64,000 nucleotides of DNA from JANQEU01 sp965601455 (GCA_965601455.1 OZ271831.1:2232001-2296000), one strand, 5' to 3'. Positions 1-10,210 are shown, numbered from the stretch's first letter. Made by a program: numbers and translations. Notes: generated by a model from the sequence alone, not told the origin.

Positions 1-611
1 CAACTATTACCAACGATACCAACGATATAAACTGTTAACCAGATTAATAAGCAACACCCGATGGCTATCAAGAAGCTTTGGAAAAATGTAGTTTGAATTG
101 AAAAACTGGTTTCTTCAGAAATCTTCCTCTTAAACGACCTGAAAATTCTGAAGGAAGCCCACCAGTAAATTCCATTTACCAGAAGCCCGGCTCCCATGAA
201 GATGGCAACCATCCAAAAAAGCTCACCACTTTTAAATCTTTGTACAATGACTTCCTGAGGTGCGAAAACATAGTAAATCGATAAGGTGATAATATAACAG
301 ATACCGGGAATATAGTGTATCAAATCTTCCCTTTTAAATCCGTTTGTTCCTTTTAAAGAGCTCTTCGTAAAGAGGTAGACAGTTGCTCCGAATAGATAAA
401 CAGCATATTCTGAAAGACTATACAGTCTTTGTACGCCATCAAAATCAATAATCCAGATTTTTCCCAAAAGTCCAATCATCATTACTATAATCAAAACGAT
501 TAGATAAGGATTGAGCGCTGATCGAATCTTCCCCGAGAAAGCATATATAAAGAGCAGGAATACGCTTTGTAGGAATGCGAAGTAAATCAACTGATTGAGA
601 ACCGTTTGCAT
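1..611 (-). CDS. Membrane-anchored regulator, N-terminal part (gene runs off the window)
   Basis: An open frame starts with ATG at 611 and stays open to base 1, so only the first ~203 residues are present. They are strongly hydrophobic and read as six or seven membrane helices (starts MQTVLNQLIYFAFLQS; later LNPYLIVLIIVMMIGLLG, ISEETSFSIQTTFFQSFLIA) linked by short basic loops. In Bacteroidota this layout, with a short first helix and a final helix near residue 200, is typical of the sensor half of AraC-type regulators whose helix-turn-helix lies at the C terminus. That DNA-binding half would lie outside the window, so AraC membership is inference; a plain multi-spanning membrane protein is the alternative. 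It begins 18 bases after the stop of the secreted protein at 630-1316 on the same strand. Confidence 0.55.
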   Translation of the reverse strand, partial: MQTVLNQLIYFAFLQSVFLLFIYAFSGKIRSALNPYLIVLIIVMMIGLLGKIWIIDFDGVQRLYSLSEYAVYLFGATVYLFTKSSLKGTNGFKREDLIHYIPGICYIITLSIYYVFAPQEVIVQRFKSGELFWMVAIFMGAGLLVNGIYWWASFRIFRSFKRKISEETSFSIQTTFFQSFLIAIGCCLLIWLTVYIVGIVGNS

Positions 612-629
612 TATCAGAGAGTGTCTTAC

Positions 630-1316
630 CTATTTAAGTATGAACTGGTTTACATGCTTAACCCCGGAATGATCCATGGAAGCATTTGCGTCATTAAAGC
701 TCTGGAAATCTTCCATACTCTTCCATTCAGTAATTGTAAAATACTCCGGGTTGTAATGATAGCCGAAAGGAGAGGTTCCATTCGTTAATTCAAGAACAAT
801 CTGTCCACCTTGTTTCGTTATTTCCTCTTCCCAGTCTTCTTGAAACGAAACGAATTCCTGTTCCGAAGAGCTCCAATAAGCTGTCGCTACGTAAGTTCTC
901 TCTCCGTTTAGAACTAACTCTTGATTTTCTTCTGCTTTCCAGTAAGTAAGGAAGAAAGTTGGCCAAATGGTTCGTCGGTATTCATGGAATTTCGGATATT
1001 CTTCTACAATTGCCTCTGTGAATGATATTCGTTTATCGTAGTCTTTCCAGGTGGCCATGATAAAGATTGTAGGCCAATAGTTTCCCTGAGTAGGGGGATT
1101 AGCAATGCGATAAGAGAACTGCGGTTTGTAGCCCCATTCTTGTGCTATTGGCACGGCTACGTTAAAATAATCTTCACGCTCACTGGAAGCATCCGGGTTT
1201 GTTGTGAGTAGCAAAAGATCAATGGCCTCGCCCTTTTTCACTGTGAAGGTTTTTTCTTGACTCTTTCCAGGTAAAGCCAGAACAATTAGAGTTGTTAGTA
1301 AGAGTAATTGACGCAT
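630..1316 (-). CDS. Secreted protein of unknown function
   Basis: The ATG at 1316 gives a clean signal peptide (MRQLLLLTTLIVLALPGKSQ), so I prefer it to the TTG at 1343. The mature part of ~208 residues is soluble and rich in aromatic and acidic residues. The last ~40 residues (ITEWKSMEDFQSF then HVNQFILK) resemble one strand-helix unit of dimeric alpha/beta-barrel proteins (ABM/DUF1330-like), and the middle (ATAYWSSSEQEFVSF) looks like a second unit. That fold assignment is by eye only and no catalytic residues are recognisable. It lies just upstream of the truncated membrane regulator on the same strand, so the two may be co-transcribed. Confidence 0.6.
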   Translation of the reverse strand: MRQLLLLTTLIVLALPGKSQEKTFTVKKGEAIDLLLLTTNPDASSEREDYFNVAVPIAQEWGYKPQFSYRIANPPTQGNYWPTIFIMATWKDYDKRISFTEAIVEEYPKFHEYRRTIWPTFFLTYWKAEENQELVLNGERTYVATAYWSSSEQEFVSFQEDWEEEITKQGGQIVLELTNGTSPFGYHYNPEYFTITEWKSMEDFQSFNDANASMDHSGVKHVNQFILK

Positions 1317-1526
1317 AGTATGTTTAAAATTTTTGTTTGCCAATGTTACGCGTCAATCATAAGGATGTTTGGAAAAATGCCACTGAACGCGTTCGTAAAC
1401 CGTATGCATACCTCTTTTGGGGATAAATGAAGAAAAGTAGAGTGAAATAGAATTCAGTTATACAAGGTGCAAGCGTCTACTTGCTAAGTGGTATATTAGT
1501 TATTCAATTCCACTAACCAATCACTA

Positions 1527-2462
1527 ATGTTCACAACTGAATTTGTGCACCAGGTGCAACAACTCTTCGGTGAAGGATGGTATTCTTTTTTTGAGGGTAT
1601 TTCAATCTTCGGAAACCTTCTGATCACAACGATTTTAATCTATGTAATTATTGAAGCCGTGGATTTCAAGAAAGGGGTTTTGATTGCCAACCTTTTTCTG
1701 TTTACTACAGTCGTCACCTTTTTTCTTAAAGAGGTCATAGACTATCCCAGGCCACTTAACGTGGATCCATCACTAAATAGTTTTGATTTTGAAGTCGGAA
1801 ACGATTTGACGGAAATTCAACCAACCGGATTCTTTCAATTATTCTATTCTGAACTGCTTGATGAGGTACGTAAAACAGAGGTTCCAAGACAGGGATTACC
1901 CTCAGGGCATACTTCAATGATTGTAGCACTTCTTTTTGGTTCCTACCTGGTGTTCAGAAAACGGTGGATAGCCGCTCTCTTTCCTGTAATCATTTTTCTT
2001 ATGATGTTGTCCCGAGTATACCTGGCCAGGCATTATCTTGGCGATGTTATTGGAGGCCTTATTGTTGGAATTGTGGTTGTCATCGTCACATATTCACTCT
2101 ATAGTCAACTAAGTTCTCGACGACCCGTCATTTTCTATTTGTTTCCACTCATTTTGCTTTTACCCATCGACTACATATCTAAGCTCCATGCAGGCATGTT
2201 GATTGGAATCAATCTCTCTTACCTGTTAATTGACAGGAAATTGGGTATGCTTCATTATTTCACAGTTGGCAGAAGAGCACTGAGTGTATTTATCATCATC
2301 GTACTCGCATTTATTGGAATTTTTCTCGAAACCCGTTTTCTATCAGATTTCGCAGGCCCTATTCCAATTATTCTTTTTTCGGCCGTTACCTTCTTAACAC
2401 TGTTCGCTGGCATTTATCTTGCCTTAAAACTGAATTTGATAGGGGTAAAAGCCACCAAATAG
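1527..2462 (+). CDS. PAP2-superfamily membrane phosphatase
   Basis: Integral membrane phosphatase of the phosphatidic-acid phosphatase type 2 family, which dephosphorylates lipid phosphates or undecaprenyl diphosphate at the outer face of the inner membrane. All three signature motifs are present: K68-x6-R75-P76 (KEVIDYPRP), PSGH at 125-128, and S162-R163-x5-H169-x3-D173 (SRVYLARHYLGD). H169 is the expected nucleophile. At 311 residues it is longer than minimal PAP2 proteins because about four extra membrane helices follow the catalytic core (residues ~200-308). The substrate cannot be told from sequence. It is transcribed alone and converges on the dipeptidyl peptidase gene, with only 27 bases between stops and no obvious terminator hairpin. 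Confidence 0.9.
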   Translation: MFTTEFVHQVQQLFGEGWYSFFEGISIFGNLLITTILIYVIIEAVDFKKGVLIANLFLFTTVVTFFLKEVIDYPRPLNVDPSLNSFDFEVGNDLTEIQPTGFFQLFYSELLDEVRKTEVPRQGLPSGHTSMIVALLFGSYLVFRKRWIAALFPVIIFLMMLSRVYLARHYLGDVIGGLIVGIVVVIVTYSLYSQLSSRRPVIFYLFPLILLLPIDYISKLHAGMLIGINLSYLLIDRKLGMLHYFTVGRRALSVFIIIVLAFIGIFLETRFLSDFAGPIPIILFSAVTFLTLFAGIYLALKLNLIGVKATK

Positions 2463-2489
2463 TTCTTGGCTAAGCTTCGATCAACTGCA

Positions 2490-4733
2490 TTAATTGACAG
2501 GAAGATTTGTCTTAAAGTAATTGTAGATCATAGTATAAAGATGCCTACGGGTATTTTTTCCCTCATAAATACCATGAGATCGATTGGGATATGCCATCAT
2601 TTGGAACTGTTTATTATGTAGAATCAGCTCATTAATAAGCATCTCGGCATTCTGATAGTGCACATTATCATCCGCTGTTCCATGAACCAACAATAGTTTC
2701 CCTTCAAGATTTTTTGCATGAGTTACGGGAGATCCAGCAACAAAATCTTCTTTGTTTTCCTGTGGAAGGCCCATATACCGTTCCTGGTAAATGTTGTCGT
2801 AGGTCAGCTGGTTAGCCACCGGGGCTACCGATACACCTACATGAAACACTTCGGGGTATTGAAACAGGAGATTTAATGTAGAAGATCCTCCGCCACTCCA
2901 GCCCCAAACTCCTACTCGGTTTTCATCGATGTATGGGAATTTTGTGATTTCCTTAGCCGCTAAACCAAGGTCAGCAATATTTATCCTTCCAATCTGTCGA
3001 TAAATGGATTTTCTCCATTCTGATCCTTTCAAGTGGGGCGTGCCTCGCGGATCTATAGCTATGACCACGTAGCCTTGTTGAGCCAGCATAATATTCCAGA
3101 GTCCTACATATGAATCCGCAGTCTGTTGTCCCCATGGCTCTCCGTAGACGTGAAAGATCACCGGATACTTTGTATTTTCATCGAAATCTAAAGGTTTAAT
3201 CACACGGCCATCTACCAAAGTACCTTGTTCTGTTTCCACCTGAAAAAATTCTATTTTCGGAAGATCCAGGTCCTTCAATTGATTGTGGTAGGTGTTATTG
3301 TCGACAATACTTCGTATGGTTTTATGATCCGGAAGAGAGATCAATCTCACACTGGTAGGTTTCAGAGTGCTTGAATGATAATGGAAGGCGTATTTTCCAT
3401 TTGGTGCTGCGTAGTACGTGTTAATTCCATTGAAATTGGTGGGTGTGAGTCGCTTGTCTTTTTTCTTCCCAGCTAAGTCGACAGCATAGAGATAACGTTG
3501 GGTAGTGTTCTCAGGAGAAGCCTGGTAGTATAGTTGTTTACCTGTATTGCCAGAAATTGAAGCAACATCATACGTGCCGGGAGTGATTAATGTGGTTTCA
3601 CCATCAATCAGACTGATCTTATAAACGTTTCGCCAATCATCTTCAGTCATTCTCACTACAGATCGCCCATTATCCACTACCTTCAGATCGTTGTCACCCC
3701 ATTGTGACCTGGACTTATCTGGGTATTGAATATCAACCCAGCTATCTTCTTTTTCCTCATATAGTAGCTTAGTGGATTTAGTGGAAGGTTGATACAGCCA
3801 AACCTTCAAATGGTTTTGCTTGCGATTGATCTGCTGTATAAGCAATTGATCATCGCTTATCCATTGAATTGCTGGGAGGTAATTCTGAACAGTACTACCT
3901 TCCAGTTCAACCCATTCTGTATTACCGTCATTGATATTAACTATTCCAATTCGAGCTGAAGAGGGATCCTGACCCACTTTTGGGTATTGTACCGGGACAA
4001 TTTGGGAATACACTGAATCCGTATTATTGATCATGTTAAAAACACCAATTTCTGATGCGTCTAACTGCCAGTAAGCTATTTTGGTAGCATCCGGGCTCCA
4101 CCGGAAACCATCTCGACAACCAAATTCTTCTTCGTATACCCAATCGAACGTTCCATTAATTATTTCTAATGTTCCGTCTTCTGTAAGTGTTGTTACATCA
4201 CCGGAAGTGAAGTCTTCCATATAAATATTGAAATTCATTACGTAGGCGACAAACCGATTATCATCGGAGAATTTGGCAAACATTAATGAGGAAGGTGAGA
4301 AGTCCTCACCAATTTGTGAAAGCTTATTGGTAGTAAAATCAAACACCCAGTAGTCGCCTTTCGTGTTTGATCTCCAGACTCTTTTTGAATTGGTGAAAAT
4401 CAATACTTTACTTTCGTCATTAGAAAGGGAGAATTCTTCAATCAGAAGTGGTTTGGTCTCATTTTGAGGTGTTAGTTGCTCAGCTGTCAAGAAAGTTGAC
4501 CGATCATCACTTGATGAGCTATATCGAATCATTTCATTTTCTCCAGCATCATTTCGCTCGACAATGATGTAAGACTCTCCATCTTCAATCCATTTCGCAG
4601 GAGCAGCATATTCCTCTTGAAATTCACCTGAATAAATTCGATCAAGCGAGAGGAGTGAAGGATTCTGGATCTCCTGACCCATTACGATCAGAGTTGAGGT
4701 AAACAAGAAAAGAATGGGAAGACAATACTTCAT
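2490..4733 (-). CDS. Dipeptidyl peptidase IV-like secreted S9 serine peptidase
   Basis: Exported exopeptidase (signal peptide ending near MGQ, residue ~20) expected to remove Xaa-Pro/Ala dipeptides from peptide N termini in the periplasm. Residues ~40-490 form the beta-propeller (DPPIV N-terminal domain) and ~500-747 the alpha/beta-hydrolase domain. The DWVYEEEFG motif carries the paired Glu residues that bind the substrate amino terminus in DPP4. The catalytic triad reads S613 (GWSGGGS), D688 (HGTADDNVH) and H720 (RSHG), with Ser-Asp-His spacing like human DPP4. The nucleophile elbow GWSGGG differs from the usual GWSYGG, a variant common in Bacteroidota paralogs. It is downstream of a DUF6702 gene and an S46 peptidase on the same strand, suggesting a peptide-utilisation block. 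Confidence 0.9.
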   Translation of the reverse strand: MKYCLPILFLFTSTLIVMGQEIQNPSLLSLDRIYSGEFQEEYAAPAKWIEDGESYIIVERNDAGENEMIRYSSSSDDRSTFLTAEQLTPQNETKPLLIEEFSLSNDESKVLIFTNSKRVWRSNTKGDYWVFDFTTNKLSQIGEDFSPSSLMFAKFSDDNRFVAYVMNFNIYMEDFTSGDVTTLTEDGTLEIINGTFDWVYEEEFGCRDGFRWSPDATKIAYWQLDASEIGVFNMINNTDSVYSQIVPVQYPKVGQDPSSARIGIVNINDGNTEWVELEGSTVQNYLPAIQWISDDQLLIQQINRKQNHLKVWLYQPSTKSTKLLYEEKEDSWVDIQYPDKSRSQWGDNDLKVVDNGRSVVRMTEDDWRNVYKISLIDGETTLITPGTYDVASISGNTGKQLYYQASPENTTQRYLYAVDLAGKKKDKRLTPTNFNGINTYYAAPNGKYAFHYHSSTLKPTSVRLISLPDHKTIRSIVDNNTYHNQLKDLDLPKIEFFQVETEQGTLVDGRVIKPLDFDENTKYPVIFHVYGEPWGQQTADSYVGLWNIMLAQQGYVVIAIDPRGTPHLKGSEWRKSIYRQIGRINIADLGLAAKEITKFPYIDENRVGVWGWSGGGSSTLNLLFQYPEVFHVGVSVAPVANQLTYDNIYQERYMGLPQENKEDFVAGSPVTHAKNLEGKLLLVHGTADDNVHYQNAEMLINELILHNKQFQMMAYPNRSHGIYEGKNTRRHLYTMIYNYFKTNLPVN

Positions 4734-4833
4734 GGGTTTCTAAATTTTCCAGTGGGTGCTACAAAGTTGCTAAACTAAGAAAAGAGTAGGAGGAATGCAT
4801 TTGCCGCGCATGGCGAGTGGTGTAATAATCATT

Positions 4834-5256
4834 TCACCAACTAAAACTACAGCTTGGATTGGATGCAGTCAGCTTAAAAAATCGGGTTTTCTCACCAAGT
4901 ATCTTCACGATGTTTGTTTGATCCGTAAACAACTCCATCAGGTAATCTGCTCGCATATAAAACGAATTCCATTTTGAAGATTGGCTTAATTGAAAAGTTA
5001 TCCAATAACTATCCTCTTCTTCTCTAATATCTAATAACTTAAAATCTAAATATTCGTCATTTACTTTAATTTCAACTTTCTCCTTAAAGTATCCCTCGAC
5101 CGAATGGTAGCTATCAGTTACCGCTTGATCAAGATCATCCATGAAGACCTTAATTCGCATCTGCTCTTGGTCAATTTCGAGGACCGAAATGTAGATAGCA
5201 TGGTCTGCTTTAACTTCTGTTGATAGAAGAATAGATAGAATAGAAATTAAAAGCAT
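4834..5256 (-). CDS. DUF6702-like exported protein
   Basis: A 140-residue protein with a short N-terminal hydrophobic signal (MLLISILSILLSTEVKA) followed by the pattern H-x-I-Y-I-S-V-x-E-I...K-V-F-M-D-D-L-D seen at the start of DUF6702 proteins in Bacteroidota. The rest alternates beta strands and ends with a long helix-turn; no catalytic residues or cysteine pairs are evident. In other Bacteroidota such proteins sit beside M1-type peptidases; here it lies between an S46 and an S9 dipeptidyl peptidase (67 and 100 bases from them, same strand), which fits an accessory role in periplasmic peptide processing. The function is unknown and the family call rests on motif memory. Confidence 0.7.
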   Translation of the reverse strand: MLLISILSILLSTEVKADHAIYISVLEIDQEQMRIKVFMDDLDQAVTDSYHSVEGYFKEKVEIKVNDEYLDFKLLDIREEEDSYWITFQLSQSSKWNSFYMRADYLMELFTDQTNIVKILGEKTRFFKLTASNPSCSFSW

Positions 5257-5323
5257 TTTGTCTCAATGAGATAACTTTTTATACCATTTCACTGACAAGT
5301 CAGAACACGGATGTTTTATACCA

Positions 5324-7348
5324 TTAAGGAATATTGAGCTCAGGTAATAGTCTTTCAGCCTCGTAAATGTATTTCAAAGCAGCTGCTATTCCACCGGAAT
5401 GAACGGATACGGTTCTATTGTACTCATCATCGAAGATAAAGTAGCCTGGAAGGCTTTCCATGTTACCATCAAAAGCCAAACCGATAACCTGAGCGTTCTG
5501 ATTTATAACTGCGCTTCCTGAATTACCTCCAATTATATCTGCAGTACTCACAAAGTTTAACGGGGATTTTAGCAATTCAAGGGATGGGTTTTTCCATCTA
5601 TCCGGAAGATTCCATGGCTTCACCTGATCGTTGCTGTAATGTCGATCGTAAAGCCCAAAGTAAGTAGTCTTATAAGGTGCAGTGGTTCCGTTATACTCGT
5701 ATCCTTTAACAACGCCATCAGCCATTCTTAATGAAAATGTAGCATCTGGGGGACTACTCAGTCCAGATACCTGGAAGGATATATTCATTATCTGGCTTTG
5801 CAATTGTTTGTTGTCAACATTAATCGCTCCCAAAACACCGGCCGCTTCTTGAAGTTTTCCAGGTAAAACCTGGGCAAAAGAGGTAAGTGGTTCCTTATCC
5901 AACTTGTTATTCTTAAGCTTAAAGAACTTTTCCGGGTCGTTAAGCAGAATACTCTCTTGCATAACCGCTTCGGCTTTAGATACGGCGCTTAGGTCTCCCA
6001 TAAGCTCATTTATGTAGCCTTGCCTTGAGTGCGTTTCTAATTCAATCAATAATGAACTGAAAAGCGCTTTCTCAAGATTCATATCTATTCCCTTAATGAG
6101 TTGAGATAGGGATGATTTACTTGCGTCAACTGCTTCTTCATTCTCGCTCTCCATTGCACGCTGATAATTGGCGAGTTCATGGATGATTTGATTGACCTTG
6201 CCTCTGGTCCCGACAGGGTTCAGAAATAACGTCTCAGCATAGTATTTCGAGGCCGATTTGGCATTCTCTTCAATCTGGACCCATGGATCATTTTCTGAAG
6301 TTGAATTATTTCGAAGAGCTTCTTCTTTCTTCTGTTTCTTGGTCATTAAGTATGGATCCTTCATGCCTTCCAGCCTGCCTTTATACGCTTTTTCAGCGTT
6401 ACTATAATTAAGTGCGAGGTTCATTATCGAATCCTTCTTGTAGACGTCTTTTTCTCCCTCTGCGGCAATTAGGAGGATTTCCTTCCTTTTGGTAAAAAAA
6501 GCCACTACAGCGGGAAGAGAAACATCACGCTGGTAATAGAGCTGTGCCATAGTCAGGTATCGACCGGTACTTCCGGGGTTTCCAACCACAAACACGGGAT
6601 CTCCTTCACCCGCACCCTCAGAATTAAACTCAAAGAAGTTAGAAGGTTGTAAGGGACTTCCATTTTCATCGTATGCACGGAAGAAAGTGAAATCCAGGTT
6701 ATAACGCGGATAGGTAAAGTTATCAGGGTCACCACCGTAATAGCCCAATGCCAATTCTGGATACAGCACCAAACGAATGTCGTTGTAGCGTTTGAATCCA
6801 TATATCGAATATTTACCTCCGCTGTAAAATGTTTTTGTCTCCAGAATAAGTCCTTCCCATCCCTCTTTCTGGCTGTATTGGTCAGTGATCACATTCAAAG
6901 CTGCGTCAGGTTCCAAATCGCTGTTTGCTACTTCTTCCGTAATATCAGCCACCATAACCATTTGGTCAACATAAAGGTTAGGGATCCTTCGCTCATCCTC
7001 TTGAGTTTCCGCATAAAACCCATTTTCATCAAAGTTCTCATCTTCTTTCATTACAGACGCTACGACACTTCTTGAACAGTGGTGATTAGTCATTATCAAT
7101 CCATTGGAAGAAATGAATGAAGCGGAACACCAGGAAGCGAAACGAAGAGCTGATTTCCTGATGTCGTCCATCCATTCTTGAGTAGGGGTGAAGCCGTAAG
7201 CCTCTTGAAAGTATTCTGCCGGAGGGTTTTCAAATGTCCACATTTTCCCCTGGTCAAAACGACCAGGTTCAACATTTTCAAGTGGAATTGCTTGCTGAGC
7301 AAAGAGGGCAAAAGGAAAAGTTAGAGCAAGGGCTAAAATGTTTCTCAT
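5324..7348 (-). CDS. S46 dipeptidyl-peptidase, DPP7-type
   Basis: Secreted or periplasmic serine dipeptidyl peptidase of family S46 (674 residues, usual ~700; signal peptide to about residue 18). The chymotrypsin-like half-domains enclose the triad: H90 in TNHHC, the Asp in the YYGGDPDNFTYPRYNLDF stretch, and S610 in GGNSGS. A helical domain (~residues 300-500) caps the active site, as in DPP7/DPP11. The residue 18 after the catalytic Ser is Gly (G628, in LAFDGN). In Porphyromonas enzymes Gly at this place goes with hydrophobic P1 preference (DPP7) and Arg with Asp/Glu preference (DPP11), so I infer DPP7-type specificity. Upstream are the promoter-side 140 bases shared with the end of the permease gene. 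Confidence 0.93.
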   Translation of the reverse strand: MRNILALALTFPFALFAQQAIPLENVEPGRFDQGKMWTFENPPAEYFQEAYGFTPTQEWMDDIRKSALRFASWCSASFISSNGLIMTNHHCSRSVVASVMKEDENFDENGFYAETQEDERRIPNLYVDQMVMVADITEEVANSDLEPDAALNVITDQYSQKEGWEGLILETKTFYSGGKYSIYGFKRYNDIRLVLYPELALGYYGGDPDNFTYPRYNLDFTFFRAYDENGSPLQPSNFFEFNSEGAGEGDPVFVVGNPGSTGRYLTMAQLYYQRDVSLPAVVAFFTKRKEILLIAAEGEKDVYKKDSIMNLALNYSNAEKAYKGRLEGMKDPYLMTKKQKKEEALRNNSTSENDPWVQIEENAKSASKYYAETLFLNPVGTRGKVNQIIHELANYQRAMESENEEAVDASKSSLSQLIKGIDMNLEKALFSSLLIELETHSRQGYINELMGDLSAVSKAEAVMQESILLNDPEKFFKLKNNKLDKEPLTSFAQVLPGKLQEAAGVLGAINVDNKQLQSQIMNISFQVSGLSSPPDATFSLRMADGVVKGYEYNGTTAPYKTTYFGLYDRHYSNDQVKPWNLPDRWKNPSLELLKSPLNFVSTADIIGGNSGSAVINQNAQVIGLAFDGNMESLPGYFIFDDEYNRTVSVHSGGIAAALKYIYEAERLLPELNIP

Positions 7349-7492
7349 TTAATCAGTTTTTGGAGCGTTTCGAATAGAGTTGCAAATGTGTTGCATTTCC
7401 ATCAATCCCAAAAACCGATCATCAAAAATGAGATTATATATACTTGAACTATTTGACCATGTACAACTTAATAAACCGGTACAGGCTCGCGC

Positions 7493-9958
7493 TCACTCAT
7501 ACCTCAAAGCCCGTATTGGATTGGTTTTCACCGTACTCATGATCTTAAACATCACACTAAGTAGTGCCATACCGATAACGAATATCACAGGAATCAGGTA
7601 GAACCACCATCCAAGCGTAATTCTAAAGCTGTAGTCATCTAACCATTGGCTCATTACCCACCAGGCAATCGGAATACTGATCAGGCAAGCGATACTTACA
7701 AGCAGGATATATTCTCTTGATAGTAAGAGCACAAGGTTCTTCGCGTTGGCACCAAGGACTTTTCTTATACCAATTTCCTTTGTTCGCTGTTGGATGGTAA
7801 ACGATGTCAGACCAAACAGTCCAAGACAGGCAATCAGTATTGCCAATGTAGAGAACCCGGAAAAGATCTTACCAAATCGAACATCTTCTTTATACTGTTC
7901 ATCAAATGCTTTGTCCAAAAAGAAATAGTCCATCTGGAAGTTTACAAATATGTTGTTCCATTCCGATTCAACAACATCCAAGGCAGTAGCCAGTTGTTTT
8001 CTTGGTGGAATACTACTTGAAGGATCAGTTTTTAGTTTTACAAAATAGAACTCTGTCCATGAACTTAATATATACGCATATGACTGATAGTCATCGTGTA
8101 AGGAGGTATGATGATGATTTTCGAGAACCCCTCTAACCACTAATGGGACTGGTCCATAAAAACCTTCCAATTGAGCTCCAATTGCTTCTTCCGGTGTGCT
8201 GAATCCAAGCTCAAGAGCTAACTTCTCATTGATTAAACAATCACCCTTTCCCCATGGACTATCCCCTCTGCGAAGTTCTCGTCCGGCTAAAAGATCAATA
8301 TCAAAAAATGCAGGAAAATCCAGATCCATAGAGATCAAACCAGTCCTGATGGAGCTCTCTTTGTCCGAGTTTTTCAGATATAGATTCGCTCCCCAGCTAA
8401 CCTCTTGTCCGGGAATTTCACCTGCATTGGAGATTTCTGAAATGGAGGTCTGCTTTAATAATTCGGTTTTTAATGTACTAAACCTTGAAACATCCTCGCG
8501 CTTCTCTGATGATACATCTCCCGGAGGAGATTTGATGACCAAGACATTTTCAATATCTATACCCAGGTCAGCTTCTCGCATGTAATTCACCTGGTTATAT
8601 ACCGTTAGTGTTCCGGCTATCAGGATGAAAGTAATAACGAACTGGGCAAATACCAGGCTTTTTCGTAAGGATGACCCACCAAGTCTGCCTTTCTTACCTA
8701 TTAGAATGTTTACCATATTAAGGGTCTTTAGAAGACCGTATGGGAAAAACCCTATTAGTAGTGTACCAGCAACAATTAAAGCACTAAGAAGCAGAATAAC
8801 TGATGAATCCAACAATGCGGACACTGGAAGGTTTGTGATGGAAATAAGATAGGTCTCAGAGAACTGCGTTAACAATATTGCAACCGAAAACGCTATAAGG
8901 TTCATAACAAGAGCCTCCATGACGAACAGAAGGGTAATTTGCTTCATGGATGAGCCCATACATTTTCGAATACCGATCTCTTTCAGTCGATCGACTGTCC
9001 GTATCATTGACAAATTGATGTAATTGATCCATGCAATAACTAAAATGACAATCGCAATTAGTGCCATTATATATATCATCTGCCTGTCTATCCCGGGTTT
9101 AAAGGACCATGCATTTTTTGAATTCAAATGGATTCCTTCAAGTGGTTTGATGGTGTAGTCAACTGTATATCCGCTTTGAGCAAATAGTTCTTTGCTATTT
9201 TCATCGTATAGTTTCTTAATCTGATCGACTACCTGGGATTCAGTTTCAGGGTTGTCCAGAAGGAGGTAGGTATTTACTGAATTACTTCCCCAGTTGTTCC
9301 TGCTTTCGGTATAAAGATCAAGCGAGGGATAAGAAAGCAACAACTCAAAATCCAGGTGTGAGTTTTCAGGAAGGTCTTCCAGAATTCCCACCAATTCATA
9401 TTCATGTGATCCCGTATTTCCACTTAAGGTAAAAGAACTGCCAATAGCTTTTTGCGGATCATCAAAGTACTTTTTCGAAGCACCTAATGTGAGTATGGCT
9501 TTTTGAGGCTCTTCAAATTTGGAGGCATTCCCGGCTCTGAAATCCAAGTCGAAAATATTGAATAAACCACTTTCCGTTACATAGACCTTTCCTTGATCGA
9601 AATTGACCTGGTTACCCGATTCTTGGTTGTAAATGATGGTGTTGTTTGCATAGTTATAGTCAAAGAATCGGGCCACTTCATTGACTATTGGTGACCCGGA
9701 CTTCAGAGTACTGCCAAGAGGAGAGGGTGCATTGATGGTATTACCCAATTCATTTCCATTTTTGGTAGTGCTCCCTTCAACTCGGAAGATTCTATCGGCG
9801 TTGGTGTGGAATTTATCGAAGGAAGTGTGAAAATTGACATACTGAGAAATAACAAGACAAGCCATCATACCCAGTGACAATCCCAGGATGTTGATGAAAG
9901 AGAATACTTTGTTTTTATTTATCTGACGAAATATCGTCACCAGGTAGTTCTTAATCAC
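7493..9958 (-). CDS. ABC transporter permease, FtsX/MacB-like (no prefix domain)
   Basis: Large inner-membrane permease (~821 residues) with the duplicated ABC3 layout: TM1, MacB-type periplasmic domain, three TMs, then a second copy of the same. The cytoplasmic coupling motif occurs twice, as KEIGIRKCMGSS after the first periplasmic domain and KEIGIRKVLGAN after the second. These permeases work with a separate LolD/MacB-type ATPase to drive mechanotransmission or export; no ATPase gene is nearby. I choose the GTG at 9958, which gives the family-typical start (V/M)IKNYLVTIFRQ; the upstream TTG would add 16 atypical residues. A TGGCACG element on the same strand at 10003-9997 hints at sigma-54 control, but its -12 part is poor. 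It interrupts the peptidase block. Confidence 0.88.
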   Translation of the reverse strand: MIKNYLVTIFRQINKNKVFSFINILGLSLGMMACLVISQYVNFHTSFDKFHTNADRIFRVEGSTTKNGNELGNTINAPSPLGSTLKSGSPIVNEVARFFDYNYANNTIIYNQESGNQVNFDQGKVYVTESGLFNIFDLDFRAGNASKFEEPQKAILTLGASKKYFDDPQKAIGSSFTLSGNTGSHEYELVGILEDLPENSHLDFELLLSYPSLDLYTESRNNWGSNSVNTYLLLDNPETESQVVDQIKKLYDENSKELFAQSGYTVDYTIKPLEGIHLNSKNAWSFKPGIDRQMIYIMALIAIVILVIAWINYINLSMIRTVDRLKEIGIRKCMGSSMKQITLLFVMEALVMNLIAFSVAILLTQFSETYLISITNLPVSALLDSSVILLLSALIVAGTLLIGFFPYGLLKTLNMVNILIGKKGRLGGSSLRKSLVFAQFVITFILIAGTLTVYNQVNYMREADLGIDIENVLVIKSPPGDVSSEKREDVSRFSTLKTELLKQTSISEISNAGEIPGQEVSWGANLYLKNSDKESSIRTGLISMDLDFPAFFDIDLLAGRELRRGDSPWGKGDCLINEKLALELGFSTPEEAIGAQLEGFYGPVPLVVRGVLENHHHTSLHDDYQSYAYILSSWTEFYFVKLKTDPSSSIPPRKQLATALDVVESEWNNIFVNFQMDYFFLDKAFDEQYKEDVRFGKIFSGFSTLAILIACLGLFGLTSFTIQQRTKEIGIRKVLGANAKNLVLLLSREYILLVSIACLISIPIAWWVMSQWLDDYSFRITLGWWFYLIPVIFVIGMALLSVMFKIMSTVKTNPIRALRYE

Positions 9959-10210
9959 GGTCTCTTCGTTTTGGTCTAGCCAATAAGAATAAGAAACGTG
10001 CCACAATTTATAAGCAGCTATATATCAAATAGTTATATGACCGGTTGAATAGCAACAATTGTCCAGATACGAACGAAATAGTGTGCGGTTCATTTATCAG
10101 ATAGTAAAATATAGTTGAAGGTCGGCGGGTAGCAATAGTTACCCACGACAGAAACCTTGTCCACGATTTATACAAGGGATCAAGGTATGTGTCCTTAATC
10201 TAGAAATTAC

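Noticed and set aside
1382..1400. Palindrome GAACGCGTTC in the spacer before the PAP2 gene
   Set aside because: Single ten-base palindrome with no second copy and no relation to a promoter element.
8196..8585. 129-codon + strand frame inside the first permease gene
   Set aside because: Antisense to a clear ABC3 permease with both coupling motifs; its translation resembles no protein family.
9990..10003. TGGCACG on the minus strand upstream of the first permease as a sigma-54 promoter
   Set aside because: The -24 part is good but the -12 region reads TTAT rather than TTGC; too weak for a feature on its own, mentioned with the permease.
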